DNA of 56,436 nt, taken from positions 1 through 56,436 of the forward strand of contig DDUQ01000128.1 in assembly GCA_002344885.1 (NCBI GenBank). Direction: 5' to 3'. This DNA is from Comamonadaceae bacterium UBA2334 (GTDB lineage: Bacteria > Pseudomonadota > Gammaproteobacteria > Burkholderiales > Burkholderiaceae_C). A program made the translations under genes and the position numbers. The notes beneath the pieces were generated by a model, which did not search any database, was not told the origin of the DNA, and saw only the letters and a program-made list of their open reading frames with translations. The stretch's first letter is position 1. Each line of letters begins with the position of its first letter. This document shows positions 41,642 to 50,969 of this stretch, piece after piece.

Positions 41642-44600
41642 ATGACTGAACACCCCACACCCGTGCCGGACCCCTCCGGGTTTGCCTTTTTCCCGTGGAC
41701 AGCGCATTTCGACACCGGCATCCCATCCATCGACGAGCAGCACCACGTGCTGGTCGACTTGCTCAACCGGGTGGCCCGTCAATACACCGACGGCGGCGAA
41801 CTTGAAGACATTTTGGCCGTCATCGCCGATCTGACGTCATATGCTCACTATCATTTTGAAGACGAAGAGCATATCTGGACCTCTGCACTCGGTGCCCTGC
41901 CCGACGTTGCAGCTCACCAGGCCGCCCACCGGGCATTCAGCCAACGCATCTCGGCACTTGCCGCCAACGAGCTTCCGCTGCCACTGTTGTTGGACCAACT
42001 GTTTGGCTACCTGAGCAACTGGCTGGCCTTTCACATCCTGGACCATGACAAGCGCTTGGCCAAAACCGTGCTGGCGGTCAGGGGTGGCTTGCCGGTGGAG
42101 GAGGCGCTCCGGCAAACCGAACAGGACATGCGTGGTGCGGCTGCCACGCTGATCCAGGCCGTGCTCGACATGTACCGCAAACTGTCAGAGCAGACACTGC
42201 GCCTGATGCACGAGAGCCATGCACGGCAGCAGCTCCAGCATGACATGCAGCGCGTACAACAGGAACGCGACCGCCAGCAACTGGCCACCGAACTGGCCGG
42301 CCAGTTGCTGGCAGCGCCTGGCCCCGAACTGGACCAGGCGCTGTACACCCTGCTGGCCCGCACAGGTGAAGCCCTGGGCGTTGACCGAGTGCTGCTGTTC
42401 CAGATGGCCCCCTGCGGAAAAAAATGGTCTGGCAGCCACGGCTGGTGCCGCTCAGGCGTTACGGCGCTGGCACCTGATATCAGCAACCGAGACCTGGACG
42501 CTCATACGCAATGGTGGGTGGATCAACTGCTGACCATCGGGCACATCAGCATTGACCGCACCGATGACATGCCCGCCGAGGCCAGTTTGCCATCACGCCT
42601 GTTGCAGCAGGCAGGCACCCGTTCGGTGTGCGCGGTGCCCCTCATGGCCGCGCAAAAGCTGACGGGGTTCATGGCCCTGGATGCCGTGCTGGCGCCACGT
42701 GCCTGGAGCGAAGATGACTTGACCTGGCTGAAGCTGATGGCCCATCTGGTCAGCTCCACCCTGTTGCGCCAGCAGGCCGAGCAGGCACAGTTGGCCAACG
42801 TGCAGCGGTTCGAGGCGCTGTTCGAATCCATTGCCGATGCCGTGGTGGTGGCCGATGACGCAACCGGTACGGTGGTCAGCGCCAATGCACAGGCCGCCAT
42901 GCTCTTCGGTCGACCGGTGGCAGAACTGGTGGGCATGCACTTCACGCAACTCCACCCCCCACAACTCATCACCACGGAGCCAGATGAATTTGCACAACGC
43001 GTGGCACCGACGGACCAGGGCGCTCGCTTGCACGAAACCCTGATCCGCCATGTGGATGGGCGTGACATTCCCGTCGAGATCAGCAGCGGCAGACGGTACG
43101 AATTGGCGGGCAAACGCTACCAGGTGGGTGTGTTCCGTGACGTGACCGAGCGCAAAGCCCAGCAGGCGCTGGCGGACGCCGCCGACAAACGATTAGGCAC
43201 CGTCCTGAACAGACTGCCCGTCGGCGTGGTGGCCGCCAATATCGACACCCAGGCGTTCTACCTGGTCAATGATGCGTTCTGCACCATGCTGGGCTACGCC
43301 CGGGATGAACTGCTGGGGCAGACCCCGGCATTGATCCACCCCGCAGACGAACTGCCCCGAATCGCAGAAGAATTCCGGCGCATTGCCCGCGGCGAGACAC
43401 CCCTGGCTCACAACATCACTGTGAGGCGAAAAGACGGCAGCCGCTTTCTGGTCGATGTCCAGCCGGTGGAGTTTGAACTGGACGGGATTCGCACGGTGCT
43501 GGGGGTGTTCATCGACGTGACCCGCGTCAACGAGGCCATGCAAGCCCTGCAGGCCAGCGAAGCCAAGTATCGGCATCTGGTAGAGAACCTCGGTGGCGAG
43601 TATTTTTTCTACACCAACGACCCAGACGGCACCATCTCGTACATCAGCCCTTCGGTCACCACCATGCTGGGCTGGTCACCCGAGGAGATGATGGGTCCCT
43701 ACCAACCCTTCATCACAGACCATCCGCTCAACGCACAGGTCGGGCCGATGACCGAAGCCGGGTTGCAGGGCGAAAAGCAGCCTCCCTACCTGCTGCAAGC
43801 GCGGCACAAGGATGGCAGCACCCGCTGGCTGGAGATGAGCGAAGCGCCCATTTTCAATTCACAGGGTCAGGTCACAGGGTTGGAGGGCATCGGCCACGAT
43901 GTGAACGAACGCGTGCTGGCCAGCGAAGCCCAGCGCAACAGCGAGGCGCGGCTGCGGGTGCTGGTCAATACCCTGCCTGATCTCGTTTGGCTCAAGGACA
44001 CCGATGGCGTGTATTTGCTGTGCAACCCGGCATTCGAGCGCTTTTTCGGTGCACCGGAAGCCGACATCGTTGGCAAAACCGACCACCACTTTGCACCAAA
44101 GGAACAGGCCGACTCTTTCCGGGCCAACGACCTGGTCGCCATGGCCGCCAACGGCCCACGGATGAACGAAGAGTGGGTCACGCTGGCTGCCAGCGGCCAA
44201 CGCATCCTGCTGGAAACCACCAAGGTACCCATTCGCGGCACAGACGGGCAACTGATCGGCGTGTTGGGCATCGGCCACGACATCACAGCACAACGCCGCT
44301 TGCAACAAGACCTGCAGGAGGCTTTGCTGTTCATGCGGGAAACGCAGGCCATTGCCAAGGTAGGCGGCTGGAAAACCAATCCGACCACCGGGTACCTGAG
44401 CTGGACAGACGAAATTTACGCGCTGCTGGAGCACCCCAGGGACGAATACCTCAACCTGACAGTCGGCGTGAGCTACTACGATCCGCAAGACTTGCCCACC
44501 ATCACCGCTGCCATCAGCAAGGCCTGGCATTCCGGACTGGGCTTTGCACTCGAATGCGGCATGCTCACGCGGTCCGGGCGCGCCTTCAAGGCCGAACTCC

Positions 44601-46744
44601 GCTGCACGGGCCGCACCACAACACCAGAAGGCGACGTGCTGACGGGCACCTTCCAGGACATCACCGAACGCAAACAGGCCGAGGCTGAACTGGAACAGCA
44701 CCGCCACCACCTGAGCGAACTGGTGGCAAGCCGGACCGCCGACTTGCAGGCGGCCAACCACCGGCTGACACTCAGCGACGAGCGCCTGAAGGCCATGCTG
44801 AAGATGAGCCAGCTAATGGCCACGATGACCGAACAGGATTTGCTGCAGATGGGTCTGGAAGAAGCCGTTCGCCTGACCCGCAGCGACATCGGTTACTTGC
44901 ACTTTGTCAACCCTGACCAGGAAACCATCCAGCTCTACACCTGGTCAGCCAACACGCTGAAATACTGCACCGCCGCGTACGACAACCACTACCCCGTGTC
45001 GGCCGCTGGCATGTGGGCAGACACCGTGCGCACGCAGCAACCTGTGTTCCACAACGACTACCAGCACATGCCCAATCGAAAAGGGTACCCGGACGGACAC
45101 GCCCACCTGCTGCGACACCTGGGTGTGCCCGTACTGGAGGACGGCAAGGTGGTGGTGCTGATGGGCGTCGGCAACAAGCCCACAGACTATGACCAGACCG
45201 ATGCCGACCAGTTGCTGCTCATCGGCGCCGACCTGTGGAGCCTGGTCAAACGTCACCGGATGGAGATGGCCCTAGCACAGGCCAAGGAGGCTGCCGAAGC
45301 CGCCAACCGAGCCAAGAGCGCCTTCCTGGCCAACATGAGCCACGAAATCCGCACACCACTGAATGCCGTGATCGGGTTTGCCCAGTTGCTGGAGCGGGAT
45401 GCCGACCTGCAACCCCGCCAACGCGAACAGGTGCGCACCATCAACCGCAGCGGCAAGCACTTGCTGGAGCTCATCAATGACATCCTGGATCTGTCGAAGA
45501 TTGAAGCAGGTCGCTTGCAGCTCAATCAGACGGACTTTGACCTGCACGGTCTGCTGGAGGACATGGCCAGCATGTTTACCCTGCGGGCCCAGAACAAGGG
45601 GTTGACGCTGACAGCTGAACTGGCCCCCTCGCTGCCAGCACACGTTCACGCCGACGAAGGCAAGCTGCGACAGGTGCTGATCAACCTGCTGGGCAATGCG
45701 GTGAAGTTCACGCACAGCGGCCACATCTGGCTGCGCGCCGGCCTGCAAGCAACCGACCCGAACGAACCGACCGATGGCACAGCCAACCACCAGGCCGATG
45801 CCGCCATCTGGGTCGAAGTGGAAGACACCGGCAGCGGCATCAGCGTGGACGAACAGGCCATGCTGTTCCAGCCGTTCCAGCAAGCCGAAGCAGGTCGCAA
45901 ATCCGGCGGCGGCACGGGCCTGGGCCTGAGCATCAGTCAAAAACTGCTGACTTTGATGGGCGGTGGACTGAAGCTGCGCAGCACGCCCGGTGTGGGCAGC
46001 TGCTTCCGGTTCTGGCTGCCGCTTCAAGTGGTGCAGCACACCGCCAGCCTGGCACCGCACCCCACCGCACCCGAAGACCAGAACCTGTGCCTGCCACCGG
46101 ACAGCCCGTCGGTCAGCGTGCTGGTGGTGGACGACCTGCCCGACAACCGCCAGTTGCTGGCCGACATGCTGATGCCCGCCGGATTCAAGGTACTGCAGGC
46201 GGCCGATGGCGCGCAAGCCGTGGCGTGTTTCGAACAGAACCGCCCCCATGTGGTGCTGATGGACATCCGTATGCCGGTCATGGACGGCTACGAGGCCACC
46301 CGCCGCATACGCGCCCTGCACCCAGGTGCCGTGGTGTTGGCCGTGACCGCAAGTGCGCTGGCCACCGACCGGCAGGCCATGCTGGATACAGGCATGGTCG
46401 ATGTGCTGCACAAACCGGTCGACCGGGCACGGCTGCTCCAGCATCTGAAAGTCCTGCTGGGCCTGCAGTATGTGCAGCAGCCAGGCCCGACGACTGAACC
46501 GGCGGGCAACCCGGATGCCCCGGTCAGCGCCAGCGACGTGCATGCAAACGTGCCACTCGATTTACGCCTGCAAATGCTGGAAGCCTTGGCCCTGGGTGAC
46601 ATGGCCAGGCTGGCTGAACTGATCCGCTCGCTGGAAGCATCTCATGCGGCACTGGCGCGCGGTTTGCTGCGACTGGCAGACGAGTTCGAATACGACACCT
46701 TGCAGCACATGCTGCACCCCACCGAACAGGATGGCAACTCATGA
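41642..46744 (+). CDS. Haemerythrin-multi-PAS-GAF hybrid histidine kinase
   Basis: A 1700-residue cytoplasmic kinase with no membrane segment. Order: bacteriohaemerythrin domain (10-145); GAF (about 215-375); five PAS-type domains (about 388-500, 512-628, 640-758, 765-882, 895-1010); coiled coil (1010-1055); second GAF (about 1056-1205); kinase core with His1234 in NMSHEIRTPLN and HATPase to 1460; receiver (1492-1605, Asp1541); and an unrecognised helical tail (1640-1690). All seven di-iron ligands are present: His34, His71, Glu75, His92, His96, His131, Asp136, so O2 or NO binding is expected. Start ATG 41642 (MTEHPTPVPDPSGF) is preferred over 41579. It overlaps the next gene as ATGA. Confidence 0.93.
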   Translation: MTEHPTPVPDPSGFAFFPWTAHFDTGIPSIDEQHHVLVDLLNRVARQYTDGGELEDILAVIADLTSYAHYHFEDEEHIWTSALGALPDVAAHQAAHRAFSQRISALAANELPLPLLLDQLFGYLSNWLAFHILDHDKRLAKTVLAVRGGLPVEEALRQTEQDMRGAAATLIQAVLDMYRKLSEQTLRLMHESHARQQLQHDMQRVQQERDRQQLATELAGQLLAAPGPELDQALYTLLARTGEALGVDRVLLFQMAPCGKKWSGSHGWCRSGVTALAPDISNRDLDAHTQWWVDQLLTIGHISIDRTDDMPAEASLPSRLLQQAGTRSVCAVPLMAAQKLTGFMALDAVLAPRAWSEDDLTWLKLMAHLVSSTLLRQQAEQAQLANVQRFEALFESIADAVVVADDATGTVVSANAQAAMLFGRPVAELVGMHFTQLHPPQLITTEPDEFAQRVAPTDQGARLHETLIRHVDGRDIPVEISSGRRYELAGKRYQVGVFRDVTERKAQQALADAADKRLGTVLNRLPVGVVAANIDTQAFYLVNDAFCTMLGYARDELLGQTPALIHPADELPRIAEEFRRIARGETPLAHNITVRRKDGSRFLVDVQPVEFELDGIRTVLGVFIDVTRVNEAMQALQASEAKYRHLVENLGGEYFFYTNDPDGTISYISPSVTTMLGWSPEEMMGPYQPFITDHPLNAQVGPMTEAGLQGEKQPPYLLQARHKDGSTRWLEMSEAPIFNSQGQVTGLEGIGHDVNERVLASEAQRNSEARLRVLVNTLPDLVWLKDTDGVYLLCNPAFERFFGAPEADIVGKTDHHFAPKEQADSFRANDLVAMAANGPRMNEEWVTLAASGQRILLETTKVPIRGTDGQLIGVLGIGHDITAQRRLQQDLQEALLFMRETQAIAKVGGWKTNPTTGYLSWTDEIYALLEHPRDEYLNLTVGVSYYDPQDLPTITAAISKAWHSGLGFALECGMLTRSGRAFKAELRCTGRTTTPEGDVLTGTFQDITERKQAEAELEQHRHHLSELVASRTADLQAANHRLTLSDERLKAMLKMSQLMATMTEQDLLQMGLEEAVRLTRSDIGYLHFVNPDQETIQLYTWSANTLKYCTAAYDNHYPVSAAGMWADTVRTQQPVFHNDYQHMPNRKGYPDGHAHLLRHLGVPVLEDGKVVVLMGVGNKPTDYDQTDADQLLLIGADLWSLVKRHRMEMALAQAKEAAEAANRAKSAFLANMSHEIRTPLNAVIGFAQLLERDADLQPRQREQVRTINRSGKHLLELINDILDLSKIEAGRLQLNQTDFDLHGLLEDMASMFTLRAQNKGLTLTAELAPSLPAHVHADEGKLRQVLINLLGNAVKFTHSGHIWLRAGLQATDPNEPTDGTANHQADAAIWVEVEDTGSGISVDEQAMLFQPFQQAEAGRKSGGGTGLGLSISQKLLTLMGGGLKLRSTPGVGSCFRFWLPLQVVQHTASLAPHPTAPEDQNLCLPPDSPSVSVLVVDDLPDNRQLLADMLMPAGFKVLQAADGAQAVACFEQNRPHVVLMDIRMPVMDGYEATRRIRALHPGAVVLAVTASALATDRQAMLDTGMVDVLHKPVDRARLLQHLKVLLGLQYVQQPGPTTEPAGNPDAPVSASDVHANVPLDLRLQMLEALALGDMARLAELIRSLEASHAALARGLLRLADEFEYDTLQHMLHPTEQDGNS

Positions 46745-49233
46745 GCCCCCAGCCAACTGACCCTTCTGCCGCCCAGGTGATGGTGGTGGACGACACCCCC
46801 GCCAACCTCAAGCTGCTGGATGAACTGTTGCGCGGCAAGGGTTACAAAGTGCGCCTGTTCCCACGCGGGGCATTGGCACTGAAAGCAGCAGAGGCACAAC
46901 CACCCGACCTGATCCTGCTGGACATCATGATGCCCGACATGGATGGCTTCGAGGTGTGCCGCCGCCTGCAAGCCATGCCCGCGCTGGCAGATGTGCCGGT
47001 CATCTTCATCAGCGCGCTGGCAGATGCCGAGCACAAGGTCCGTGCGTTCCAGGAAGGTGGCGTCGATTACGTGACCAAGCCGTTTCAGGAAGGCGAGGTG
47101 CTGGCCCGTGTGGGCACCCACCTGGCCCTGCATGCCATGCGCCAGGCCGCCGCCCGCCACCGGCTGGAACTGGAACGCACGGTACAGGAGCGCACCGCCG
47201 AACTACACCGGGCGCAACGCGTGGCTCGCATTGGCAGTTGGAAGCTTGACTTGCGCACACAGGCGTTGCACTGGTCGCCCGAAACCTACCGGCTGTTCGG
47301 TTTGCCCCCCGACACGCCCCTGACGCTGGACGACTTCCTGGCCAAGGTGGACCCTGACGACCGCGAACACGTTTCGCAGGCATGGCTGTGTGCGCTGAAG
47401 GGCGAACCCTACGATGTGGAGCACCGGATTGAGCAACCCGCCGGCGCGACATGGGTGCGCGAGCGGGCAGAGTTTGACCTCGACCCGGACGGCCATCCCC
47501 ACACGGTGTGGGGAACGGCGCAGGACATATCGGACACCAAGGCCCACCAGGCACATGTGGACTTCATCACCCACCACGACGTGTTGACCGGCTTGCCCAA
47601 CCGAGCGCATTTCATCGAGTTACTGCGGGTCTGCATGAGCCAGGGAAACACCTTGCAGCACAAGCTGGCCGTGGCCTACATCGACCTGGACGGGTTTGCC
47701 GCCATCGATGCCCAATTGGGCCGAGACACCGGCAACCGCTTGCTGGTCGAAGTGGGCAAGCGGCTGGCCACCGCCGTGCGCGAACGTCAGTACCTGGCGC
47801 GCATCGGAGGTGACGAATTCGCCATCGTCTTGCCGGGACTGAAGACAGCACAAGACCACAACCTGCCTGTGCAGCGCATGCTGAAGTCGGTGGCTGCACC
47901 ATTGACACTTGACGATGGCCACACGCTGCACCTGACGGCGAGCATCGGCGTGACGCTGTTTCCGCAGACCGACCCGGTGGAGGCCGAGCAACTGCTGCGC
48001 CAGGCCGACCAGGCCATGTACCTGGCCAAGCTGGCTGGCAAAAACCGCCACCATGTATTCGACCCGCTGAAAGACGAAACGACGCGCGAGCGCTTCATGC
48101 GCATCGATGAAGTGCGCCAGGCGCTGGCCAAAGGCGAAATGCGGCTGTACTACCAGCCCAAGGTGTGGCTGGCCAACGGCCAGGTTGCCGGCTTCGAAGC
48201 CCTGATCCGCTGGCAACACCCCGGCAAAGGGTTGGTGCCACCGGCCCAGTTCATCCCGTTGCTGGAGCAGCACCCGCTCGCCGTCACACTGGGCGACTGG
48301 GTGATCGAAACCGCCCTGGCCCAACTGTTTGAGTGGCAGGCAAACGGCTTCGACACCTGTGTCAGCGTCAACATCGAAAGCCAGCAGCTCCAAGACCCTG
48401 AATTCGTGCCCCGCCTGAAACGGCAACTGGCCGCCCAGCCTGCCGTGCGTCCCCAGCAGCTCGAACTTGAAATCCTGGAAACCGGGGCGCTGAACAACAT
48501 GGAACGGGTGGGCGCCCTGATCGCCGAGGTCAAGCAGTTGGGCGTGACCTGCTCGCTCGACGATTTCGGGACGGGCTATTCATCGCTCACCTTCCTGAAG
48601 CAGCTGGGCGCGCAGACCATCAAGATCGACCAGAGCTTCGTGCGAGGCATGCTGGACGACGGGGAGCATGCCAGCATCGTGCACAGCGTGCTCGGATTGG
48701 CCCGCAGCTTCGACCGTCACACACTGGCCGAAGGGGTGGAGACCCTGGCGCATGGCCACATGCTGCTGGAGTTGGGCTGCGAACTGGCACAGGGCTATGC
48801 CATTGCCCGACCCATGCCGGCAGGTGAGGTGGTGCCATGGACAACCAGGTGGCAGCCGCCTCCTCAATGGGTGGGTGTGAATGAGCTGGACCCGTCAGAT
48901 GTCAGCCTGCTGATGGCCCAGGTGGAACACCGGCAGTGGATGCGCTCACTTGATGACCACCGCGCACACCCCGAGCACCCCTTGCCACCCCTGTCGGAAA
49001 CCGAATGCAAATTTGGCCACTGGCTGGCGCGCCCTGCCACACTCAGACGGATGGAACACCTGCCTGCATTCGCCGATGTGGTCAAACAACATGCGGCGCT
49101 GCACCAACAGGCCAGCGCACTGTTTGCCCACGGTGTGCCCGATGCAGGCAGCTGGCAGGGGCTGGCCCAGGCCAGCCAACGGCTGCTGGATGCATTGAAT
49201 CAGCTCAAAATGCAGTCCAACGCTTACCGTTAA
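46741..49233 (+). CDS. REC-PAS-GGDEF-EAL protein with C-terminal CZB zinc domain
   Basis: An 830-residue response regulator, probably the output of the preceding kinase, whose stop it overlaps. Domains: receiver (10-125, Asp61, Lys113); coiled coil; PAS (about 160-268); GGDEF (about 275-440) with intact GGDEF 356-360 but a degenerate I-site (RERQ at 347-350, Asp replaced by Gln); EAL (about 452-700) with EAL 486-488, LDDFGTG 606-611, Glu664 and other catalytic residues; and a CZB-type zinc domain (about 725-800) with His730, Cys756, His784 and His788. Both synthesis and hydrolysis of c-di-GMP look possible; zinc and phosphorylation may set the balance, as zinc does in DgcZ. Confidence 0.92.
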   Translation: MSPQPTDPSAAQVMVVDDTPANLKLLDELLRGKGYKVRLFPRGALALKAAEAQPPDLILLDIMMPDMDGFEVCRRLQAMPALADVPVIFISALADAEHKVRAFQEGGVDYVTKPFQEGEVLARVGTHLALHAMRQAAARHRLELERTVQERTAELHRAQRVARIGSWKLDLRTQALHWSPETYRLFGLPPDTPLTLDDFLAKVDPDDREHVSQAWLCALKGEPYDVEHRIEQPAGATWVRERAEFDLDPDGHPHTVWGTAQDISDTKAHQAHVDFITHHDVLTGLPNRAHFIELLRVCMSQGNTLQHKLAVAYIDLDGFAAIDAQLGRDTGNRLLVEVGKRLATAVRERQYLARIGGDEFAIVLPGLKTAQDHNLPVQRMLKSVAAPLTLDDGHTLHLTASIGVTLFPQTDPVEAEQLLRQADQAMYLAKLAGKNRHHVFDPLKDETTRERFMRIDEVRQALAKGEMRLYYQPKVWLANGQVAGFEALIRWQHPGKGLVPPAQFIPLLEQHPLAVTLGDWVIETALAQLFEWQANGFDTCVSVNIESQQLQDPEFVPRLKRQLAAQPAVRPQQLELEILETGALNNMERVGALIAEVKQLGVTCSLDDFGTGYSSLTFLKQLGAQTIKIDQSFVRGMLDDGEHASIVHSVLGLARSFDRHTLAEGVETLAHGHMLLELGCELAQGYAIARPMPAGEVVPWTTRWQPPPQWVGVNELDPSDVSLLMAQVEHRQWMRSLDDHRAHPEHPLPPLSETECKFGHWLARPATLRRMEHLPAFADVVKQHAALHQQASALFAHGVPDAGSWQGLAQASQRLLDALNQLKMQSNAYR

Positions 49234-49237
49234 ACGG

Positions 49238-50386
49238 TTAAATGCTACTTTTTTCAACAACACCCATCTGATCCAACGCTGCAGCGAGGTGCCCCACGCT
49301 GCGCGCCACGTTGTGCAGCTTCTCCAGCCCGAACAGGCCCACACGGAAGGTGGAGAAGCCAGCGGGCTCATCGCACATCAGCGGCACACCGGCTGCGGTC
49401 TGCAGGCCCAAGGCCAGAAATTTTTTGCTGTTCTGCATGTCGGGGTCGCTGGTGTAGCTCACCACCACGCCGGGGGCCTTGAAGCCATCGGCCGCCACGC
49501 TGCGTATGCCCCGTGACTCGAACAGGGCGCGCACCTGGGCACCCAGCTCCACCTGTTCCTGCCGCACCCGCTCGAACCCGTAGGCCCGTGTTTCCTGCAT
49601 CACGTCGCGCAAGCGGGCCAGGGCATCGGTGGGCATGGTGGTGTGGTACGAGTGGCCACCGTTTTCGTAGCTTTCCATGATCTGCAACCACTTTTTCAGG
49701 TCGCAGGCAAAGCTGGAACTGGTGGTGCCGTCGATGGCGGCGCGGGCGCGCTCGCTCAACATCACCATGGCACAGGCGGGTGAACCGCTCCAGCCTTTTT
49801 GCGGCGCGGACACCAGCACGTCCACACCGGTGGCTTGCATGTCCACCCACATGGCACCGGACGCGATGCAGTCCAGCACAAACAGGCCACCCACTTCGTG
49901 CACGGCCTCGGTCACGGCGCGGATGTAGTCGTCCGGCAGGATCATGCCGGCAGCCGTCTCCACATGCGGGGCAAACACCAGCGCGGGCTTTTCGGCGCGG
50001 ATGGTGGCCACCACCTCGTCCACGGGGCAAGGCTGCCACGGTGCCTGGTCACCTTCACCCGTCCTGCGTGCCTTGAGCACGATGGACTCGGCGGGAATGG
50101 CACCCATGTCGAAAATCTGCGTCCAGCGGTAGCTGAACCAGCCGTTGCGGATGACCAGCACTTTTTTGCCGTGCGCGAACTGGCGCGCCACAGCCTCCAT
50201 ACCGAACGTACCGCTGCCAGGCACCAGCACGGCCGCTTTGGCGTGGTAGACCTCTTTCAGGATGGCAGAAATGTCGGTCATCACGCCCCGGAATCGGGCG
50301 GACATGTGGTTGAGCGCGCGGTCGGTGTAGACCACTGAAAATTCAAGCAAACCGTCTGGATCGACGTGGGGCAGCAAGCCGGGCAT
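49238..50386 (-). CDS. Class V aminotransferase (alanine-glyoxylate/serine-pyruvate type)
   Basis: A PLP-dependent aminotransferase of 382 residues, started at ATG 50386 (MPGLLPHVDPDGLLEFSVVY) with AGGAG upstream. The PLP lysine is Lys197 in SAPQKGWSG and the pyridine-contacting Asp172 lies in FVLDCIASGA. The glycine-rich PGSGTFGMEAV near 56-66 binds the cofactor phosphate. It resembles alanine-glyoxylate or serine-pyruvate transaminases, so it may handle glyoxylate, which would connect to the GlcD-type oxidase in the window, but the substrate is not proven. It converges on the REC-GGDEF-EAL gene with only 4 nt between stops. Confidence 0.85.
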   Translation of the reverse strand: MPGLLPHVDPDGLLEFSVVYTDRALNHMSARFRGVMTDISAILKEVYHAKAAVLVPGSGTFGMEAVARQFAHGKKVLVIRNGWFSYRWTQIFDMGAIPAESIVLKARRTGEGDQAPWQPCPVDEVVATIRAEKPALVFAPHVETAAGMILPDDYIRAVTEAVHEVGGLFVLDCIASGAMWVDMQATGVDVLVSAPQKGWSGSPACAMVMLSERARAAIDGTTSSSFACDLKKWLQIMESYENGGHSYHTTMPTDALARLRDVMQETRAYGFERVRQEQVELGAQVRALFESRGIRSVAADGFKAPGVVVSYTSDPDMQNSKKFLALGLQTAAGVPLMCDEPAGFSTFRVGLFGLEKLHNVARSVGHLAAALDQMGVVEKSSI

Positions 50387-50504
50387 GGGTGTCTCCTGAG
50401 AATGACACGCCAGCTTAGCATGCACGCCAACTGATCTGGCGCATGGACGAAAACCAGGTTTCCGGTTAAGAATGCCGTTTTGATCATTCAGGGACCCGAC
50501 ACAC

Positions 50505-50954
50505 ATGCCTTCCCGGTCGCATCACATCCTGCTGGTTGAGGACAACCCCGACGAGGCTGCGCTCACGCGCATGGCACTCAAACGCTATGCCGATGGCGCA
50601 CCGGTGGAACACGTATCAGATGGCCAGCAGGCGCTGGACTACCTGTTCCGACGCGGGGCCTACAGCAAACGGCCGGAAGGCGATCCGGCCGTGGTGTTGC
50701 TGGACCTGAAGATGCCGGTGATGGACGGATTTGCCGTGCTGGCGGAGGTCAAATCCTCCAGCGCGATGCGCCACACACCCATCGTCGTGCTGACCTCGTC
50801 GACCGAGCCTTCGGACCTGATGCGCGCCTACGCCGCAGGTACCAATGCCTACATGGCCAAACCGACCGACTACGCTGAATTTCTGGGTGCCATGAAGCAC
50901 CTGTGCGCCTTCTGGTTGCAGGTGAACGCACCCGCACCATCCGCCTTGCAATGA
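50505..50954 (+). CDS. Single-domain CheY-like response regulator (Rcp1-type)
   Basis: A 149-residue stand-alone receiver domain: acidic pair in ILLVEDNPDE (Glu12-Asp13), phosphoacceptor Asp67 in VVLLDLKMP, Thr97/Ser98 region and Lys119 in YMAKPTD. The insert DYLFRRGAYSKRPEGD before the phosphorylation strand is typical of the Rcp1/phytochrome-partner type. No kinase is adjacent; hybrid kinases encoded at 30.9 and 41.6 kb are candidate partners. It starts 118 nt from the divergent aminotransferase gene and 15 nt before the PPK2 gene. Confidence 0.9.
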   Translation: MPSRSHHILLVEDNPDEAALTRMALKRYADGAPVEHVSDGQQALDYLFRRGAYSKRPEGDPAVVLLDLKMPVMDGFAVLAEVKSSSAMRHTPIVVLTSSTEPSDLMRAYAAGTNAYMAKPTDYAEFLGAMKHLCAFWLQVNAPAPSALQ

Positions 50955-50969
50955 ACGGAGACCCCCAAC

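Noticed and set aside
49225..49260. Bidirectional terminator at the convergent stops (ACCGT-TAA-ACGGT then T run)
   Set aside because: The stem is only 5 bp and includes the stop codon, and the T run is about 12 nt away; too weak to call.
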